Source: Obelidium mucronatum (lineage: Eukaryota; Chytridiomycota; Chytridiomycetes; Chytridiales; Chytriomycetaceae). Taken from it: 11,882 nt of DNA. Shown in pieces: positions 8,852-11,882 of the stretch; position 1 is the stretch's first letter; every line of letters begins with the position of its first letter. A program made the position numbers and the translations under genes. The notes under the pieces were generated by a model. It worked only from the letters and a program-made list of their open reading frames with translations. It did not search any database and was not told where the DNA came from. The stretch lies in NCBI GenBank assembly GCA_025765595.1, contig JAIVFH010000634.1:1-11882 (forward strand). The letters are read 5' to 3'.

Positions 8852-8874
8852 TTAAACCAACTGAAAGATATTTT

Positions 8875-10619
8875 TTAGTTGAAGCTAGAACCGCGGGTGA
8901 GTAAAGCATAGAGACATCCGGCAGAAACACCGGCAACTGGGAGAGTAAGCAACCAGGAGAACAGAGTCCAAGAAACCATCTTCCAGTTAATAGCCTTGGC
9001 AGTACCGTTCATAAGACCGACACCAATGGTAGCACCGACGATACATTGAGTAGTAGAGACAGGGAGAGCCAAGAAGGAAGCAGTGATGACAGAAAGAGCG
9101 GCACCGAGTTCCATAGCGAATCCACGGGATGGGGAGTGGTAGGTCAAGTTGTTACCCAAGTTGATCATGATTCTCCATCCGTAGAGAGCGAGACCCAAGT
9201 CGATGGCGATACCACCCATGGCCAACATCCAGGTTTCGACGGTAGCGTTCTTGGCAACCTTACCGGTAGACCAGAGGTCGTGAACAGCGGCAAGTGGACC
9301 AATAGCGTTGGCAACGTCGTTGGAACCGTGAGCAAACGAGGCGAAAGAAGCAGTCATGACTTGGAGGAAAGAGAACAAGAATTCCACCTTATTGTCGTAA
9401 ATAGTAGCGTGAGCGTGAGCTTCATGGGCATGTTCAGATTGAACACCCGCGACGTCCATAAAGAGACCCTTCTTTGCAAGTTCGTAGGTACCTTGAAGTC
9501 CATTCTTGATTGTGGAGACCACGTTCTTGGAATCAGTGTGTCCTTGACCAGCAGCAGTAGCAGCAGGAGCGCCCTCCTTGTCAGCGACAATAAAGTCTCC
9601 AGCAACGGCGGCCGCTTGCTTCTCACCGTCTTCGAGAAGATGTGGGGTAAATTGGGTCTTGAGTTCGAGTTCGAGTTTCTCGTTCTTTGGCTGAGTTGGG
9701 ACGACAAAGATGTAGAAAAAGTGGTACCACTTTAAATCCTCTTCCTTCTCGAGCTTTCGGATAAAGTAAGGGATAGCGCAGACAAGACAAACAACAAGGA
9801 CAACCGCGCACATTCCCCCAACAATTCCCATACAAAGCGCAACGTCACCAGAAACAGTCAATGGACCACCGAAAGTAGCAGCAGTGATCTTCAAGGTGGA
9901 CTTTCCGTTCTTGGAAACAACGTAAAACGCCACAATGAAGGTTGTAACGACAAAGTAGACTGGGATCGCGTAGATTCCAGCGCGGAGTGGGTTCTTGGCT
10001 TTGAGGACAAACTGGCGAGTGAGACCGTAGATGAGAGCCGCGAGAAGAGCGGCAACAGCGGGGGAGATTAACCAAGAAGCAACGATTTGGGCAACACCCT
10101 TGCCTTCCCAGGCCCAGTTGACGGCGTCTGTTCCGTAAGCAGAGATCCCGACACCGATGATGGCACCGACGATCGAGTGGGTGGTGGAAACGGGCCATCC
10201 GAAACGGGTGGCAGTCATGACCCAGGTGGAGGATCCAATCAAGGCGCACATGAAAGCGCTCATGAGCAGATCTTGGCGCTTGTCGAACATGGAAAGGGCA
10301 ATGATACCGTCCTTGATAGTTCCAGTGGTGGACGCACCGAGAGCGATAGCTCCAATGAATTCAGTGAAGATGGCAATGCAACAAGCTTGCCACAGTTTCA
10401 AGGATCGGGATCCGACAGAAGTGGCGAAAGAGTTGGCAACATCGTTGGCACCTGAAAAAAAAGTCGGAATACACTCGTCAGTTAGTGACAGAGTGTGGGG
10501 AAAGGAAAGGAGGAGGCGCGGTTATAAGTACCGATAGCGTAAGCGTCAAGGAAAGAGAATGCAACGGTAAGAGCAAAGATCCAGGTGTAGGAGTGAACTG
10601 GAATTGGAACTGGAGGCAT
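8875..10619 (-). CDS. PHO89: PHO89/PHO-4-type Na+/phosphate symporter (PiT family), two exons, intact
   Basis: Exon 1 is 10619-10532, the intron 10531-10452 (80 nt, GTACTT...TTTCAG) and exon 2 10451-8875, giving 554 residues, normal for fungal PHO89. The intron splits the Gly codon of the PiT signature: GANDVANSFATSVGS at residues 30-44. The internal duplication of the family is clear: PVSTTHSIVGAIIGVG in the first half, [11 protein letters not shown] near residue 400 and [16 protein letters not shown] near 490 in the second half. A hydrophilic cytoplasmic loop (about residues 250-385, rich in Ala, Lys, His) separates the halves. The start is set by the only Met before the first membrane segment, in exon 1. 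The family moves inorganic phosphate with Na+ at the plasma membrane and is usually induced by phosphate lack. A second copy lies upstream in the same direction. Confidence 0.93.
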
Positions 10620-10710
10620 TTTTTTGCGGTTCTTTCTATTTGAAAGCAGCAGGAATGAGTCAAATTCCTTTTATTTTCAATTTTTTGGCAATTTTTGATT
10701 TTTCAGAAGG

Positions 10711-10739
10711 CACGCGCTCTAAAAATGTTGAACACGCGC
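10711..10739 (-). promoter_or_regulatory. Direct repeat of CACGCGC, 22 bp apart
   Basis: CACGCGC occurs at 10711-10717 and again at 10733-10739, in the same orientation, spaced by two helical turns. It is the only GC-rich element in an A/T-rich promoter. The binding factor is unknown. Confidence 0.35.
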
Positions 10740-11067
10740 CTTTTGCCGAAAAATCTCATTCCACAATCAACTTCTTCGCTGATATCCTGCTTTAAAGATA
10801 ACAAAGAAGCGAATCTCCACGTTAAAGCTGCAATTCTTAGCTGAGGCTCATTCTGTTTGCGTATCACGCCGAGTTATTCAAGAGGGCAGATGATAAGCCA
10901 ACTCTTAAAAAAGTCGGTTGCTAATCTTTAAACTAATCAAAAAAATAAATATTAATAATTCATCAGATGAAACGTCTGAACCGACGTCCAGACAACATCC
11001 CTTCAGATCAATCGATATCTTTACATACGTTTATAAATGCTTGCGTTTATTATAAAACTATGTTTAC

Positions 11068-11073
11068 TTTATT
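11068..11073 (-). terminator. Candidate poly(A) signal AATAAA of the upstream transporter copy
   Basis: A minus-strand AATAAA lies 85 nt after the TAA at 11160-11158, matching the distance seen for the other copy (82 nt). A second AATAAA follows at 11051-11046. Confidence 0.45.
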
Positions 11074-11157
11074 CTAATTTTCCAACAGTTAAAAAAAACA
11101 ATCATATAGCCATTGATACGGCTTCACAGAGGGTTTGTTGTTTCTTCTTTTACTTGT

Positions 11158-11882
11158 TTACTTGTTGAAGCTTGGTCCACGAGTGAGGAGCGCGTAGAGG
11201 CATCCAGCAGACACACCGGCAACTGGAAGCGTAAGCAACCAGGAGAACAGAGTCCAAGAAACCATCTTCCAGTTAATAGCCTTGGCAGTACCGTTCATAA
11301 GAGCCGACACCAATAGTAAGCACCAACAGATACATTGAGTAGTAGAAACTGGGAGAGCCAAGAAGGAGGCAGAAATGACGGAAAGGGCGGCACCGAGCTC
11401 CATGGCGAATCCACGGGATGGGGAGTGGTAGTCAAGTTGTTACCCAAGTTGATCATGATTCTCCATCCGTAGAGAGCGAGACCCAAGTCAATGGCGATAC
11501 CACCCATGGCCAACATCCAGGTTTCGACAGTGGCGTTCTTGGCAACCTTACCGGTGGACCAGAGGTCGTGGACAGCGGCAGTGGACCAATAGCGTTGGCA
11601 ACATCGTTGGAACCGTGAGCAAAAGAAGCGAAAGAAGCAGTCATGACTTGAAGGAAAGAAAATAAGAATTCCACCTTGTTGTCGTAAATAGTAGCGTGAC
11701 CGTGAGCACTTTGAGCATTCTCAGACTGAACGGAAGCGACATCCATAAAGAGACCCTTCTTTGCGAGTTCGTAGGTACCTTGGAGACCGTTCTTGATGGT
11801 GCCGACGCAGTCTTGGAGTCGGTTTGGCCGTCGGCGACGTGACTTTTTGTCAGTGTCGGCAGTTGGATAACCTTTTCACCGT
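11158..11882 (-). CDS. Second PHO89-like phosphate transporter, C-terminal part, runs off the window, six one-base indels
   Basis: The fragment is collinear with the C-terminal half of the neighbouring transporter and extends past the window edge. It keeps [23 protein letters not shown], the Na+/Pi repeat, PVSTTQCI, and ends [11 protein letters not shown] match to the intact copy is very high in the membrane part, with mostly silent changes, but the loop is different ([17 protein letters not shown] and NAQSAHGH). Compared with the intact copy it has three single-base gains close together near 11296-11330, and single-base losses near 11432, 11580 and 11803. The frame is therefore broken, though the protein on both sides of each break is conserved. 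It is either a working paralogue with sequence errors or a very young pseudogene. Confidence 0.82.

Larger units (their letters stand above)
10620..11157 (-). promoter_or_regulatory. Promoter region of the PHO89-like gene and 3' flank of the upstream copy
   Basis: This 538-bp A/T-rich stretch holds no gene I can support. Near the downstream gene there are two CACGCGC copies (10711-10717 and 10733-10739), about 95-115 bp before its start codon, and one CACGTT (10818-10823), a weak-type Pho4 core site. Further up is ACGTC-TGAACC-GACGT (10972-10987), an inverted repeat overlapping a CRE-like GACGTC. Any link to phosphate control is inference. Confidence 0.45.

Noticed and set aside
9046..9735. 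Long plus-strand frame over the transporter gene
   Set aside because: Antisense shadow of a strongly conserved PiT transporter.

Overview
The window reads as nuclear DNA of a fungus, most likely a zoosporic (chytrid-type) one. Its genes are split by many short GT-AG introns (about 53-90 nt), several with CTAAC/TGACTAAT-like branch sites. It also carries a PHO89-type phosphate transporter, a BCAS3-family beta-propeller gene, and a large secreted leucine-rich-repeat protein with cysteine-rich and mucin-like regions. The lineage is inferred from gene content, not from a marker gene. I see no rRNA, tRNA, transposon, CRISPR or prokaryotic operon feature.

Layout: (1) 116-4784, minus strand: one long multi-exon gene for a secreted or surface protein. 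In order it has a signal peptide, an LRR array built from phase-2 exon modules, a CFEM-like cysteine region, tandem Cys-rich units, a glycosylation-site-rich domain, a Pro/Gln linker, a Ser/Thr-rich stalk and a possible carbohydrate-binding C-terminus. (2) 4785-4959: a 175-bp divergent promoter. (3) 4960-8688, plus strand: a 10-exon BCAS3/ATG18-like WD40 gene. (4) 8689-8874: a convergent 3' region with poly(A) signals of both genes. (5) 8875-10619, minus strand: an intact two-exon PHO89-like Na+/phosphate symporter of 554 residues. (6) 10620-11157: promoter of that gene and 3' flank of the next. (7) 11158-11882, minus strand: the C-terminal part of a second tandem PHO89-like gene running off the window, with several single-base indels.

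The most unusual overall signal is how often a clearly homologous reading frame is broken by one base. There are five breaks in the last exon of the LRR gene, one in its exon 8, four in the BCAS3-like gene and six in the second transporter copy, while the first transporter copy and most LRR exons are clean. Nearly all are single-base gains. Splice phases around each break fit only if that base is removed. Assembly or sequencing error is the simplest reading; gene decay is the alternative. The genes do not form one pathway. The transporter pair is a phosphate-uptake module, the BCAS3-like gene belongs to autophagy, and the LRR protein probably acts at the cell surface.
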